Of a stretch of 64,000 nucleotides of DNA, positions 36,901 through 49,445 are shown in pieces (within the stretch, counting starts at the first letter, position 1; the number at the start of each line of letters is the position of its first letter). Under the pieces are notes generated by a model. That model saw only the letters and a list, made by a program, of their open reading frames with translations, searched no databases and was not told the origin of the DNA. The position numbers and the translations under genes were made by a program. Source of the DNA: Brachionus plicatilis (taxonomy: Eukaryota; Rotifera; Eurotatoria; Ploima; Brachionidae); NCBI GenBank assembly GCA_010279815.1, contig QEOQ01000258.1, positions 252,424-316,423 on the forward strand. Direction: 5' to 3'.

Positions 36901-39811
36901 AATGGAAATTTAATTATGTTTTAAATATGAATGTCAATAAAACCGAAGTATTATTTAACAAAAATTAACTTACTGTCACTAAATTCGGATAATTACGTTA
37001 ATAATTTAACTTCAATGTATAATTCTCGAGTTGATCAAGTTGCATCTAAGTTTTACAGTTAATTTTTAATTTGAATTTTTTAAAAGCTGAAACTATTTTT
37101 AATAATTTTAAAATTTGTAAAAGAAAGATTATTTGAACCTTTAAAAGTTTTTTAATTTGTGTTAAAGAATTTTTTGAATGGTAACGTAATTATCCGAATT
37201 TAGTGACATGTCATTAAATTTATTAGTGAAATGTTACTAAAATAGAGTACTCTTTTTTAAAGACAAGTCACTCAATTCAAATAATTACGTTATTTTTATT
37301 TTTGTGTTTTTAAAAGTTTAACGATGTGATGAGCAGTTTTTTTATTGTGGGTAGTAGACTTTAATATTTGGAAATGAGGGAGACCCGAAAAATAAGCCAA
37401 ACAAAATTTTATTCTATCTAAAAACAGGAATTATTTTTTTAAGTTTAAATTTACAGAATTTATTCTCATCTCATGTGAAATTTCAAGATTGCAATACCTG
37501 TAACTAATTAATTAGTTTATTAAAAGTAAATAATCTTTTTTTAATGCATAAAATTTTTCAAAATTTTTTAACTTTATCAAAAATTTAACTTTATTCATAT
37601 TTGAATAAATAAATTGGATAAATTTTTTTTTTCCTTTTTCTTCTGAAAGTTCTATTTAAAGCATTTAAAAATTTTGAATTTATTAGGAAAACTTTTTTTG
37701 ATAAATTTTTAGACAAATCTAAGATCGTTTTTTGGTAATATAAAAGTCAAAAAAATTAAAAAGCTTATTTTTACAGATTTTAGGACAATAAAGTTTAATT
37801 ATTTTTTATTTAATTAAACTAACCTATTTTCAGGAAAATGTTATATTTTTTAATAAGAAAATAAACAAATATTAAACTTGTTTACAGAAGCCTTTAGTCA
37901 ATAATTAGTTTTACAAAAAGAACCATTACTTTGAAATTAAATATTAGCAAAATTTTATCATAAAAATGCGATCAAAGTGATTCAAAATTTAATTCATAGT
38001 CATTGTCTTAAAATTTTGACTCGAAAAACACTCTGGATTTAATTATTTCTAATGAATTGAAATTTTTTTTGTGCATCAAAATAATTTTGTTCTTCCCAAC
38101 TTGCTGTTTATAATGTGGTATGTCAAAATTCGCAAAGAAATAAAAGAATTACTTTTCATTAAAAATATGTCCCTTAAAATTTGTTCCTTAAATTTTGCTT
38201 AATTTAATGCAATATTAAAATATTGAAGTTTGATTTTATAAAATTTGATGATCGATTTGAGATAAATTTTAAAACCACCAAATTTTTCATCAAGTTGACC
38301 AATACTTACCAAAAATAAAATATTTTCCTAAAATTATTGCTACCAAAAAAGCTTGTTTCGAGCCTAGCTAACCATTTATGTCACACTGTCAGCATTTAAA
38401 AAAAATTAATTAGATTAAAATATAAAATTTGAAAATTTTAAAGATAATCGATTTGTCTGAAGAAATGAAAAGTAGAGAGTCAAGATGGATAGCGAACAAT
38501 AATCGATTGAAAGAGAGAATAGACTCATTGGAAAAGGAGAAACTTGAGCTTAAAAAAGAACTTCAACTATTCGAAAAACAGCGCATAGAGTCCTTGATCA
38601 AAATGTCAAACCAACCAAGATCCGAATCACCAAACTCATATTTTTCGGCTCAAAAATCAAATAGCCAAAAAAATCTAAACAAAAACTTGACCATAAACAC
38701 AAACAACTTCGATTCGGACTATTTTCCATCCCAGCAAAGCACCTATCCGAACCTAAAGAGAACAACCAGTGAAAAATCCCTGCCAAACTCTTCACCGACT
38801 TCATCCTCATCCTCAATCGGATCCACAAGCTCACTGGCCACAAATTCAAACAACAATTTTAACCAACCTCAGCCAAATATTATCCAGCACAACTATCATC
38901 CACACACAATCAACTCACCTTTGACATCCAACTCATTTGATTCGGTGAAATCCGATGTTCGTGTCCAAAACCATAAATCATACTCTCCACAACAGCCCAA
39001 TCTTGTTAAAAGTGTAAAATTCAACCCAGAACAATTAAAAGAAACTCGGTACTATTCTCCAAACGGAACTAATCTAATCGAAAACGAGGAGTATGATACC
39101 AACTACCGATCTGGTAGTTTACCGGTTAATTTGCCAAATACATCTGCTAATTTGTACAGGCCGCCATCGCAGGCTTTAGCTGCCGAGTCAGACTATGTTG
39201 TATCATCTGTGACTGGAACTGATAGAAAATTAAAAGTAAAAGAAGTCCGAGTGGTCCAAGGCAAGCACACTGAAAAGCTTCTTGAGGACAATACTTTGCT
39301 GACCATTTTTCCCAATGGTACTGTGAAAGAAGTGAGCGATGACAAAATGAAAATATTAGTGAAATTTTTTAACGGTGACCGAAAAGAAGTCAATCGCCAG
39401 ACCGGCACTGAAACATATTCTTATGCCGAGACTCAAATAACTCAGGTTATTTACTCGAATGGCCTGGAAATTCTTAAATTTCCCAATGGTCAAATAGAAA
39501 AGCATCATGTTGATAAAAAAAAAGAGATTATATTTCCGGATAAAATATGTAAATTTATTTATCCTGATGGAAGCGAGGAGACCCGTCTGCCGAACGGCAC
39601 TTTGATTAAGGTGGACAAAAATGGAGACAAAGTTATAGAATATCCGAACAAACAGAGGGAAGTGCACACCAAAGAGTTTAAAAAACGTGAATATCCCGAT
39701 GGTAGTGTTAAAACGGTTTACACAAATGGACTAAGTGAAACCAAGTATTCGAATGGAAGAGTTAGACTCAAGGACTCGCTGGGAAATATTATTAGTGATA
39801 CAAAGCCTTAA
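33966..39811 (+). CDS. CENPJ: Centriole assembly protein SAS-4/CPAP (CENPJ), interrupted by gap
   Basis: Sets centriole length and links procentriole to pericentriolar material. Visible exons: 33966-35584 (runs into the N gap) and 38444-39811. ATG 33966 is chosen because the frame is closed by TAA shortly upstream and the longer ORF starts on TTG. First exon: FEELIEEKL, the tubulin/microtubule-binding motif PFLRRGEGLKRY, the conserved VQFDDSSTWCD and LINKLFPSIRE, then a long coiled coil (NVLREKINQLESEIELFKKK). Second exon: more coiled coil (IIDLSEEMKSRESRW), a Ser/Asn-rich linker, and the C-terminal TCP/G-box beta domain with repeated FPNGT, FFNGDRKEV, YPDGSEE and YPDGSVKTVY units, which binds STIL/Ana2. 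Some coiled-coil sequence is probably lost in the gap. Confidence 0.93.
35585..36117. other. Assembly gap (N run) inside SAS-4 gene
   Basis: 533 N bases. The left side is coding (exon of SAS-4) and the right side is intronic hAT-like repeat, so the gap hides an exon end, a donor, possibly a further exon, and the left half of the repeat. Open frames across it are artefacts. Confidence 0.99.
36124..36219. mobile_element. Right half of a second hAT-like MITE
   Basis: Closely matches 24045-24137 (gtatataaattttt, gatatgaagcctgatcta, ending acaactctg). Following bases TAATTACC are the candidate 8-bp target duplication; the partner is hidden in the gap. Lies in a SAS-4 intron. Confidence 0.7.
36519..36570 (+). 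repeat. LINE/SINE-like 3' end, (AATA)n tail
   Basis: Reads ctgaaggagcttaagctcg-gtacagtaaacg followed by aataaataaataaataata. Same family and orientation as 20995 and 23451. Confidence 0.55.
36769..37292. repeat. Two small TIR elements sharing AACGTAATTATCCGAATTTA ends
   Basis: The motif aacgtaattatccgaattt occurs at 36769 (plus) and inverted at about 36978-37000, then at 37182 (plus) and inverted at about 37268-37292. The copies share gtgacatgtcatta-like continuation and a tagagtact segment. They look like two adjacent MITEs of about 230 and 110 bp in the SAS-4 intron. The rest of the intron to 38443 shows nothing definable. Confidence 0.6.
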
Positions 39812-41940
39812 ACAGTTATTTGTTTTAATGATACGCACTTGCCACAATCCACGAAAAAATTTGAGCTAGTTTTAGTTGTAGCCATGTAGAGTCAACAAAA
39901 ATTTAATACAATAATTGGATATGAAAAAGCTTTAAAGAGATTTTAACTATTTTTTTATCGAGTTTTATAATCTAAAGATTAGAAAATGAAATTTAATATT
40001 TTTTAATCGATTTAATCAATCAAAAAAAAAAGATTCAATTCTTTTTTTTTTTAGATTTAGTTTTTTAATTTTTTATTCAATTTAATTTTCTCTGGAAATA
40101 ATTTGCACAATTTTGAATAAAAAAATTGCTTTATTACTCGAATTTTTTATTTTTACTTTATTTTTAGATCAAAATATAATTCTCAATTTTTGTTTATCAA
40201 AATAGTAAAATAAAAAACTAAATTATTTTTTCATAAATTTTGTTCATATTGAACAAAAAAGCTTGTTTGTGTTTTACTTGAGAATGGTATGGTTTTTTTT
40301 AAATTCTTTAATATTTCAAAAGGGTTCTTTTGGGTAACTCTATATGTTTTGCAGGGTACAAATAATGACCACTTGATTATTGTTTTAATTTGTTGTTTTA
40401 TTTAAGTTAATTTTGAGATTCAAATGATTGTTATATTGGTTAGGTCCCTTAATATGAAAGTAAAATTTTGTATTGTAATTTTTTAATTTTTAAAGATAAT
40501 AAGCAATTTCTCAAAAGAAGCACTAAGTTCTTTGAAAAAGGCATGATAGCCTTATTCAATTAAATTCGAAAATTTTTTTTTCAAAGGAGAACATTGCTTT
40601 TTACCCTTGTAGAGGATAAATGGACAAGAAATTAAAAAAAATGACTTTTTGGATTATTTTAGGCATTTTAATAAATAAAAATATTGTGTTCATTCATCTT
40701 TGATTAGGATTAGATTTTTGGGGATCAAGTGATTAGTTTAATAACAATTTAATTTTTAAAAATAATATAAGGTTGCTAAAACTCGGATCAAAACTGATAA
40801 AAATTAAGGCTGTGGTCTCTAAATTATTTTCAAAGTACAATTTTAGTTATTATTCTGAATAAATATATTCAGAATATCTGATACCTTAATCTCCTTTCAA
40901 ATTTTATGATAGAATTAAAATTCCCGAATAATAAAATTATTAATTAATAGTTAAATAATAATAATAATAAGCTACGGCAAGCAGGCTCGAAAAGATGTCT
41001 TACTAGGAAGACATTAATGGTAACTAGATGCATAGAAATCTAGTTACATTTACAAAAACATTGATAGTTGTCTTTTTCATAATAAATCATTAGAGTAATA
41101 TTGACCGGTCTTTAATATGATTCAGTTTGATAAGATAGGTCCGATACTAAAATGGATTAAAAAATTACTAAAAATGGATTAAGCTCAAGAAAAACCTTGT
41201 CTGCAGACAAATTTTCAAAAAAAAGGCTATTTGAATTTTAGTTAGCTAAAAAGTCTCTAATTTCAAAAGAATCAACCCTGTCGACTCTCAAAAATCGCAG
41301 ATCAGTATTTTCACTTTTTTCTCACAGAACTTATAAAGATTGCCAACATATCTGCTTTATTTAAAAGAGGACCGAAATTTGAATTTGATTAAACTTTTGT
41401 TTAGTTAAGAGAAAATTATTTAGGCTTTGAAAAAAATGGATCAAAATAAATTTTAGCTCTAGAATTTTTAATTCTCTTATCACTTTATTTTCAAAAAAAT
41501 TCTCAAAAATAACTTTAATAAGACTTTCTATTATCTTGCAAAATATAAATATTATAATAATGATAGTGGCTCTTTTAAAAATTTCAGCCATAATGGGTAT
41601 TTGGGGCATTATTTTTAAGAAAAAAAAAATTTAAATTTATTTTTGTTCAATCTTTTAAAGTCTTTAAAATTTTTTTAAAGATTTTTTGTTGATTCTAAAA
41701 TTATTAAAAAAATTGTTGTATCAAAATTTTTTGAAAATTAAAAAAAAAATTAAAAGACAAAAAATTTTATTCTTTAAACTCGGCAAAAATACACAAAATT
41801 TTATTGCAATTTTTGAAATGATTAGCAAAATTTAAAATTATTACGAAAAAAACAGCAATCGCGTAAATATACAATATAATTTAAAATAAAAATCATTAGT
41901 AATTAAAAAAAAACTTCTCAATAGCATTTTATTTATTAGA
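39812..41940. other. Intergenic between SAS-4 and UBE2F
   Basis: Holds the SAS-4 3' UTR (AATAAA-like signals near 40115) and, at 40967-41035 on the minus strand, a LINE/SINE 3' end with an (ATT)n tail. Otherwise no gene seen. Confidence 0.5.
40967..41035 (-). repeat. LINE/SINE 3' end with (ATT)n tail
   Basis: Read on the minus strand: agttaccattaatgtctt-cctagtaagacatc ... gccgtagctt followed by an (ATT)n run. Homologous to 17868-17956. Confidence 0.55.
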
Positions 41941-42695
41941 ATGTTTAGTCTTCAGAAAAAGTTAAAACAAGAAGCAAATAAAGGCACATCTCAGCCAGCC
42001 AAGAAACCTGTTGATCTAAGACAAAAACTACTTCAGAAAGAATTCGAAACATTAAAACAATTACCTGTCGGTTGTTCCATTCACTTCGATAACCCTGATG
42101 TTCTACATCAATTCAAGCTCATTTTAGTTCCTGACAAAGACAGTCTTTGGTACGGAGGACGATTTGAGTTTTTTATAAATGTTCCCGAAGGGTAAATTTT
42201 AAAAATCAATTTCAATTTAAAAATATTTTAATAATTTTTTTAAGATACAATTTTGATGTAAGATTTTAACTAATAAAATTTAGCTAATTGACAAAATATG
42301 AATTTGCTTTAGCCGCCAAAAGTTACTTGTCTTACCAGAGTATGGCACCCAAATATTAACGAAAAAGGAGAAGTTTGTCTTAGCATTTTGCGACAAAATT
42401 CAATCGACTCTTTTGGTACAACAAATCCTAATTTTTTTCTAGAATTAATTTTTTTTTAAATCAAGGTTGGCTTCCTACAAGAACCATAGCAGATATAATA
42501 TTTGGAATCAATTCTCTTTTCTATGTAAAAATATTTTAATTAATTTCAAATGCATTTTATTTTCATTATTTCTCTTTCCAGGATTTGGTAAATTTCGAGG
42601 ATCCACTAAACACTGAAGCTGCTACAATGTTTCAAAACAACAAAGACATGTTTATTCGCAGAGTAAGAGAGTACATTAATAAATACTGCAAATAG
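41941..42695 (+). CDS. UBE2F: NEDD8-conjugating enzyme UBE2F
   Basis: E2 that transfers NEDD8, mainly to CUL5. Five exons: 41941-42191, 42245-42257, 42313-42415, 42466-42524, 42582-42695; 179 codons (human 185). The N-terminus [11 protein letters not shown] is the family's UBA3-docking extension. UBC fold landmarks: [25 protein letters not shown]-like strand, the [16 protein letters not shown] catalytic site with its cysteine, [19 protein letters not shown] and DPLNTEAA. The 13-nt second exon (GYNFD junction) is required to restore the frame between VPEG and PPKV. Convergent with MRPL10, which ends 254 nt away. Confidence 0.94.
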
Positions 42696-42948
42696 ATTAC
42701 AAATAAAATTTTGAATTGAGCAGAACGAAGCACTTTATTTAAAGACTCGAACTTTTTTTTTTTTAAATTGTAAATTTTAATAATATTAAAATTATTCTTT
42801 TTAATAGAGAATAAAATGTATTTGAAAGATATTTTTTTTTAAATTTTAATATTTAGCACTTGATAAAATTTATTGTGTATGATGAATATTATTAACAATA
42901 TTTTCTTAAAATTTTATTTTATTTTGGTTTAAATAGCTACGATAAAAT

Positions 42949-43849
42949 TTATTCTTCAGGCTTTGAATGCTGTGATAAAGCTTGGGATAGATTGCTGATA
43001 GGCGTAGACAATGTATTCGGTATTTGAGACAAAGCCATGTTCAGTGTGCCAACTAGCTGTCCTCTTACGTTTTCAAGATCGCCAAGTTCAGAATATCTTT
43101 GAATTCCGGACCGAGTATACAATTGGTGGTTTATCATACCGCCTAAAATTCTAATGTACAAATCATTTTTATTGAATTTTGGAAAACAAACCAAGAAGAA
43201 CGAAATGTGGCATTTTTTTCATCATTTTTAGATTTTCTTTTAGCACTTCTTCTTTAAAAAAAAAATATACATTTCGTCCAAGACCAGTGCTTACAATCGG
43301 TTTCAGATTCTTATATTTTGGATTATTTTTCATCATTAATCTTATAATAATTAATAGAACAAAAAAATTGAAATTTAAAATAAATTTTACTGCATGACTA
43401 CAGTATTAAAATTCCACATATTAGTACCAAATTTTTTGAATTCAACTTTATTTCTTCGAACAATTTCGCCGCTTATATCCAATTTATGGCAAATGAGCAT
43501 TACTTCACTTTTTTCCAATGTTTCAAAGGCAAATTTTGCCAAGAATATTTCGAACTCTCCAGCAGAGTCGGGACCAAATTTCAATTTTTTTTTAATATTC
43601 AACTTTGATTGAATGCATGTTTCAATAGGATCAGGTAATTCTTTGACAATAAGGGGCTTAGTTATTTCTTCCAAATAGCGAGCAATATCGTGTCTCGGTT
43701 TCGGCATTCTAACATTATATTTTCCACGATAGCGAACACTTTGTTGCCACAGTTTTGGCACAATCAGTCGGCCTTAAAAATGTATTCACTCATTTTGGAT
43801 TTTGAGATAAATTTATAAAATTACTTTTATTTATTAGACTAGTGGACAT
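42949..43849 (-). CDS. MRPL10: Mitochondrial ribosomal protein L10 (uL10m)
   Basis: Stalk-base protein of the mitochondrial large subunit, which anchors L7/L12. Four exons: 43825-43849, 43391-43772, 43192-43340, 42949-43142; 249 codons. Start MSTSLINKSRLIVPKLW, with a basic N-terminus suitable for import. The rL10 fold follows: helical EVMLICHKLDISGE segment, KVEFKKFGTNMW, then KPIVSTGLGRNVYFFFKEE, PHFVLLGGMINHQLYTRSGI and a QLVGTLNMALSQ helix. The LLGGxIxxxxLSRxGI-like junction and length agree with animal MRPL10. The first exon is only 25 nt, so the start is slightly less certain. Confidence 0.8.
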
Positions 43850-44015
43850 AGTGTTTCTGAAAAGAATAAATAATTCTCAGAATTTAATTCTATTAATAAA
43901 ATTGAGTTTTAAGTCCCAAAATTTGACAAAATAATTAATTTTTTTTTTAATTTTTAATTTTTATTAAAAAAATGATTGGAGCCTATAAAATAAATTTCAA
44001 GAAAAAATAAAAAAA

Positions 44016-44624
44016 TTAATTTCGTAAAGAAGCTAGACGCTTGGTAAGAGAATCTTCTTCTTCTTGAGTTCTATCAGACTTGGCTCCGATCGAACCCAAA
44101 TTGGCCGTGCCTGGCGCATCAGAAACTTGAGACTGAACTTCGAGTCCATGTTCTTCGGCCACTTGCTTAATAAGCGAATCTACATCGGCTTGAGGTGTAG
44201 ACAGCGTAGTTGCCGATGACATGGTATTCTCTAGGACACCTGACTTTACATCCAAATTTTCGAATTGTTTTTCAAATTGCTCCATTATTTTTTGAACTTT
44301 TTCCAAGTCCAAACTAGACATGGCAGTTTCAAGAGCTTTAGTAACACTTCCAATATTTTTAGCAACTCCCTGCATCGCCATGGCACTTTTTACTTTAGAC
44401 GATACGGCATCAACTCTGGATGATAGACGCAAACAGTTTAGGTATTCATTCTTTTTTCGGATTGAATTTTCGGCATAAATTTTGGCTGTTTCTAAATCTT
44501 TGTTTTCAATCGCTTTTTTCACCCTTGCTTTCTCCATCTGCTGCTGCTTCTGTGCCTTTTGAGCCATTTTATCCAGCTGCTTGGCGCTCATTCTCAGCTG
44601 TATCAATGTGTCGTCTAATCCCAT
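44016..44624 (-). CDS. CHMP1: Charged multivesicular body protein 1 (CHMP1, ESCRT-III)
   Basis: ESCRT-III subunit for membrane scission in endosomal sorting and cytokinesis; recruits VPS4 and spastin. Single exon, 202 codons. The basic N-terminal half (LIQLRMSAKQLDKMAQKAQK, NKDLETAKIYAENSIRKKNE) forms the core helices; RLSSRVDAVSSKV is a family hallmark. MEQFEKQFENLDV and TMSSATTLSTPQADVDSL lead to an acidic C-terminus ending LTKRLASLRN, the MIM1 motif (L..RL..LR) that binds MIT domains. No intron, unlike most neighbours. Divergent from RRP1 with 411 bp between starts, a candidate shared promoter. Confidence 0.95.
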   Translation of the reverse strand: MGLDDTLIQLRMSAKQLDKMAQKAQKQQQMEKARVKKAIENKDLETAKIYAENSIRKKNEYLNCLRLSSRVDAVSSKVKSAMAMQGVAKNIGSVTKALETAMSSLDLEKVQKIMEQFEKQFENLDVKSGVLENTMSSATTLSTPQADVDSLIKQVAEEHGLEVQSQVSDAPGTANLGSIGAKSDRTQEEEDSLTKRLASLRN

Positions 44625-45035
44625 TTTAAAAAATGATTAAGATTAATTAACTTTTTTTCTCTTTTTTTTTTTTTTTTGAGTCTAAAAATTTAATTTCAAA
44701 ATTTTATTATTTGCAATAAAAAATTAGTAATAATACTTTTTAAATTAGCATAAACGAGTTACCAAGATAGTCTTTATCCTGAGTCATTGGTAAAAGTTCG
44801 ATTCTTAACTTGACTAATTAAAAAGTTCATTTTTATTCATTTTTATTTTATTTGAAAAATTAAAATTCCTCAACAAAGAAAGGAGAAAAAAATTTTGTAC
44901 GCGGATTTTTAAAATTGCACTGATGCAAAATTATGGCTCATTTAGAGCTGCACATAGCACGCATCTTAATAAAATAAAATATTTTATTCATTTATAAAAA
45001 AGGCACATTTTTTTCAAAATTTTCAAATATTAAAA

Positions 45036-46295
45036 ATGTTCGACCAAATGGATAATGAGAAATTATTTGCCATCAAATTGGCTGACAATGACAAAAAAGT
45101 ACGAGATAAATCAGTAAGACAACTGCAAAACTATATCAGATCCCGATCGATTACGGAACAACAGCCGTTCAATGAAGAGGATATGATCAAACTGTGGAAA
45201 GGTCTTCACTACTGTTTGTGGATGTGTGACAAGCCGCTTGTTCAGGTATGCTTTTCAAAAATTTACAAATTATTTTAAATTTTTCAACAAAGGAAGAATT
45301 AATGGATAAAATTTGCAATTTAGTTGACTGTTTGAATAACAATGATAAACAAGTTATGCTTTTTGTGAAAGTTTATTTTGTTACAATCATTCGAGAATGG
45401 ATCGGCATTGATAAATGGCGCATTGACAAATTTTTAATGATGATACGTTGTATGATCAGAAAAACTTTTGGATATCTTAAGTCCAAAAAATGGAACAAAA
45501 TATTGATAAAGAAATTTAATAACATGATGCTTGAATTGCCCTTGAACATTAATGATGACAAAATTGCAGATGGCATTAGTTACCATGTTACTGACTTATA
45601 CATTGAAGAATTAGCCAAGTTCGGCACTAGTCTAAAACCAGTTAGAGCAGTTAAAATGCTTTTGCCCTTCTTTAGATTAATGGCTATTTCAAAGAAGTTT
45701 GTTTTTATTTTAATTCAAAATTAAAGTTTTATTTTTTTATTTTTTGTTCACAAGAAAACAATATGTCATTCATCTTAAAAAAAGACTGTTCGAACAAATA
45801 ATCGAATGTTCAGATGTCGGTATTGAACCCGAAGCTGAAGAAGAAATGGAACAAATAAAGCCATTTGGACTTCAGTTATACGAAGAAGAGGATACATCGG
45901 AATATACTATTAAAGTAGAATTGAATTTTTTTTTTAATTTTTAAGAAAAAAAATCTAATTAAATAATTAAAAGTTTAATTATGAATTGATTGCAAATAAA
46001 TTATTCAAAATGGGAAATAGTACTGGATGTCTGCAGCGTAATAAAAGCCTGATATTTGATTTAGTCAAAAAGTAGTTGATTAATTTTTGATTGAGATTTT
46101 ATTTATTTTTATTTAAAAATTAGATTCAGAGCATTGTCTAAAGGAATATATCCTATTGATGACTTTAATTTGCCTAATTTGGATGAAGACGATGAAGCTA
46201 CCAGACCAAATTTGAAATTTTTGGATAAAAAAGAAAGAGATCTATCAAATAAAAAGATTAATAAAAAGAAAGGCAAGAAAATAAATAAAGTTTAA
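45036..46295 (+). CDS. RRP1: Ribosomal RNA processing protein 1 (RRP1/NOP52)
   Basis: Nucleolar factor for 60S subunit rRNA processing. Five exons: 45036-45245, 45293-45696, 45755-45914, 45974-46071, 46124-46295; 347 codons. The NOP52 domain fills the first two thirds: KLADNDKKVRDKSVRQLQ, LWKGLHYCLWMCDKPLVQ, REWIGIDKWRIDKFLMMIR, GISYHVTDLYIEELAKFG, then PFGLQLYEEEDTSEYTIK. The fourth exon was found from the conserved NYELIANKLFKMG segment, since the longer open frame runs into the intron. The C-terminal tail is short and lysine-rich (KKINKKKGKKINK), much shorter than in vertebrates, nearer the yeast/insect form. Confidence 0.9.
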
Positions 46296-47651
46296 AAAAT
46301 TATCAATTTTTTCATTCTAATCATATTTTTGCTAAAACTTATTGAAGTAATTATTCGAACTAGAATTCAGACTTTTAAACAAGATTTTAAAAATATGTCC
46401 TATAATTGCTGATAAAATCTAATGAAGAGGTTCCAATTATTTGGTCCAGGTTGGATATTTTTCAGTAAAAAAAGTTCAAAGCTTCTAATTTCGAAACAGT
46501 AAGTTCGAACTTATTAAAGGACCTCGCCCGAACTTTAAACTTATGATATTAAACTTGGATGTTTTAATTATTTTTTATGAATTTAAATAATTCTTCATCA
46601 AAATTTAGAATTTAAGTAAATTTTGGAGTTTAAAACAAAAATAATTTCATTGTCTGGATATGAACCAGCAAACAATCTTTGAAACTTCTGATTCATTTCA
46701 AAAATTTGTTTTAATCGCCTAGTAAAAGTGAAGAAATTATGTTTCTTCACTTAATGGCAAAAATTAATCTTAATCTGCTAAAAAAAGGTGGTATATTTAA
46801 AAAAAAATAATTAAAAAAATTAAATTTCTAAATATTTTGTTGAATATGAAACGAATTTATATTATATCTCTTTGAATTTCTTTTAAAAAGTACGAAAATT
46901 CTAAAGTCGAACTTTGAAACATCGAAAAATTATAAATTAGAACTTTTCTAGCAAAAAGTTCGATTTTATTCCGAGCTTTTCTAGGCCGACGCTCATCACA
47001 AATCAAATCAGCAAAAAAATTATTGAGTCAGAATCAGAAAGAGATCCTGAAGAAATCTTGAATGGAAATTTGAAATAAGTTATAAAGAAATCAAGTGCTG
47101 TTTTATTTTTGAAGCGTCTATCTGTTCCCCTTTTTTCTAAATTCGAATTTGATGGCATTTATAGACAGCGTTCAGAGTCTTAGACATCAAGGTTTATGTA
47201 TTAGTAGTTTAAGTTGATGAAATTAAAAGGTTTAAATTTTTTGAAACATAATGCTATTTTGGAATATAATCTGTAAACCATAATGGTTTTAGAACGAAAT
47301 CAAAGTTGATATTTGGCTTTTCTGGTTCAAAGTTTAGAATTTGTCCAAAGAGTAAAGTCATTTATTGGAAAAAAGTCTTTTTTGTCTATAAAAAAAGGTG
47401 TCGATTAATTTCAGCACAAATAGAAAAGATTAAAGACACACGCTGATGGTACTAGAAGTCTTTTATAAGTCTGATAGTTGAAGATATCAAGGTTTACAGT
47501 TTTAAATTACAGCTGTCATGTCATGCCTTAAAACATATTCACTATTACCTCAGGTTAAACTCTAACATTTTAACCATTTTAATTAAAAAAAAATTTGTTA
47601 AAAATTTCATTAAAAATTGTTCATTAAAATTTATTATTTAAATAAAATAAT
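46296..47651. other. Intergenic, nothing recognised
   Basis: 1.36 kb between the convergent RRP1 and EGF-protein genes. AT-rich, no ORF, RNA gene or defined repeat. Confidence 0.55.
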
Positions 47652-49190
47652 CTAGCAAAGGGTGCTGGCATATGGAGGGTTAGTACTTGGACAAACACAA
47701 ACATACGAAGGATCTGGATTGACACAAGTGCAGTTTGGTATAAAAGTTACCAAAGCTCCTGCTTCGACAGGAACACATTGGCTTCCCGGTTGTTTACAAG
47801 GATTGCTAATACAAGGATTTGGCTGGCATGGATTACCAAAAAATCCAGGCGCACATTGACAAACATAACTTCCTCCGTTCGGAATGCACACTGATCCTGG
47901 ACCACATGGGTTTTTGTCACAAGGATTCACATCTTTTGAAATAAAAGAATTACAATTTATCAAATAAATTCATCTGTCCTAAATACTACCGATATTACCA
48001 GTTAAACTAAAAATAAACTAAAAGAAGAACAATAATTATAAAATATTTACCATTTTTTAAAAAGTAATAACTTAAAACTCCCGGTAATATCGGTAACAAA
48101 ACACCTGAAACTACGGGTAATATAACAGGTAAAAGCAAAGAATTAAAATCGTTGCCGGTTCCAGTAAGTAAAGCTAAAGCTCAAAATTTTAAAAGCTTTC
48201 ATCAAAAGAATAAAAATTTACATGTTTCACAATTGGGACCAACAAACGGCCCTTCGCACCTTTATTAACACATTTTTAGCATCTTTTTTGAATTAAATAA
48301 AAACATACTCGCAATAATATGCATCTATTAAATCATAACAAGTTGCATTGTTTTGACAAGGATTTGTTTCCATGCCGCCAGATATAATTTTGCATTCATC
48401 TATCTCTATTTATAAAAAAAATTAGCAATTAAACATTTATATTTTGCTCATTTTTCTCACCATTCTCGCAGTAAGTTCCATAAAATCCACTCTTGCAAGA
48501 ACATGTGTAATTGTGGTTTCCAAATCCGGGTACGCAAAGAGCATCATTTTCACATCTATTATTGGCACACACATCAATATCTAAGCAACAAAATTTAAAT
48601 TTAAAATATTCACATTTAATTTTGTTAAATTTTACATGTTCCACAGTTTTTACCAGTGTAAGTTCCAGTGCTAAAATTTCAATTTTAAAATCATTAATTT
48701 AATTTTAATTATTTTCAATTGATACCATATACAAAAAAAATCATAGCTATTATTTCGATTTAGACAAATTGCGCCATTTAAGCACGGATTAGAATTGCAA
48801 GGCTTAGCTGGAGCAGTTTGGCAATCTTCACCACTGAAGCCACTGTAGCATTGACAATGATAAACAACTTGTTCTACAGGATTCAATTGACCAGGAATGC
48901 TTTGATTTGAAACTACAGGAAAGCAAGCTCCGTTCACTCCACAAGGCTTTTTTAGACATGGATCCATTAGTTGACATTTTGAGCCAACAAACTCTGGTTT
49001 ACATCTACACACAGCCTGATTGTTTTGTATTTCACAGTTTCCGTTTGGACCACACAAATTTGGGGTACACAATTCTGCAATGAGATTTTTAAATTTTTTT
49101 TCGATAAATAAAGTTTTGTTTACCTTGAGTTTTGACAAGCGTTTGAGATACAATTAAAGTTGTTGCCAAAAGAAAATATTTTGCCAGCAT
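47652..49190 (-). CDS. Secreted multi-EGF-domain protein A
   Basis: Seven exons: 49124-49190, 48726-49074, 48636-48670, 48461-48580, 48309-48405, 48222-48259, 47652-47932; 328 codons. Signal peptide MLAKYFLLATTLIVSQT. Then a series of EGF-like modules: CTPNLCGPNGNC; DPCLKKPCGVNGAC (with an inserted loop); KPCNSNPCLNGAIC; DVCANNRCENDALC; DECKIISGG (calcium-binding style); NPCDKNPCGPGSVC; and a last Cys-rich unit NPCISNPCKQPGSQC that ends YASTLC. No membrane anchor, so secreted, perhaps a matrix or cuticle component; the exact role is unknown. It is the tandem paralogue of the gene 256 nt upstream (EGF protein B), with matching exon sizes. Confidence 0.85.
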
Positions 49191-49445
49191 TTTTCTTTTT
49201 TTCAAGTGATAAATTTTGAAAATTTTTTCTAGTTTTATAAGCAATATTTGTTTGGGAAATTTGATATTTTTTTGAAAATATTTATTTTAAAATTTATAGT
49301 TTAAATCTATAAAATATTAAATCAGTTAAACTGTTCATTGTTCTTTGGGATTTGTATCTATTTAGTAAAATTGTAGATTAATTGTAATTTAATATGCTTT
49401 ATTATTGAAAAAAAATTCTAAATTAAGTTTATTTCAAATTGTAAT

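Noticed and set aside
47985..48175. ggtaatat/accgatattacc repeats inside an EGF gene intron
   Set aside because: A short local duplication and inverted motif, too small and degenerate to call an element.
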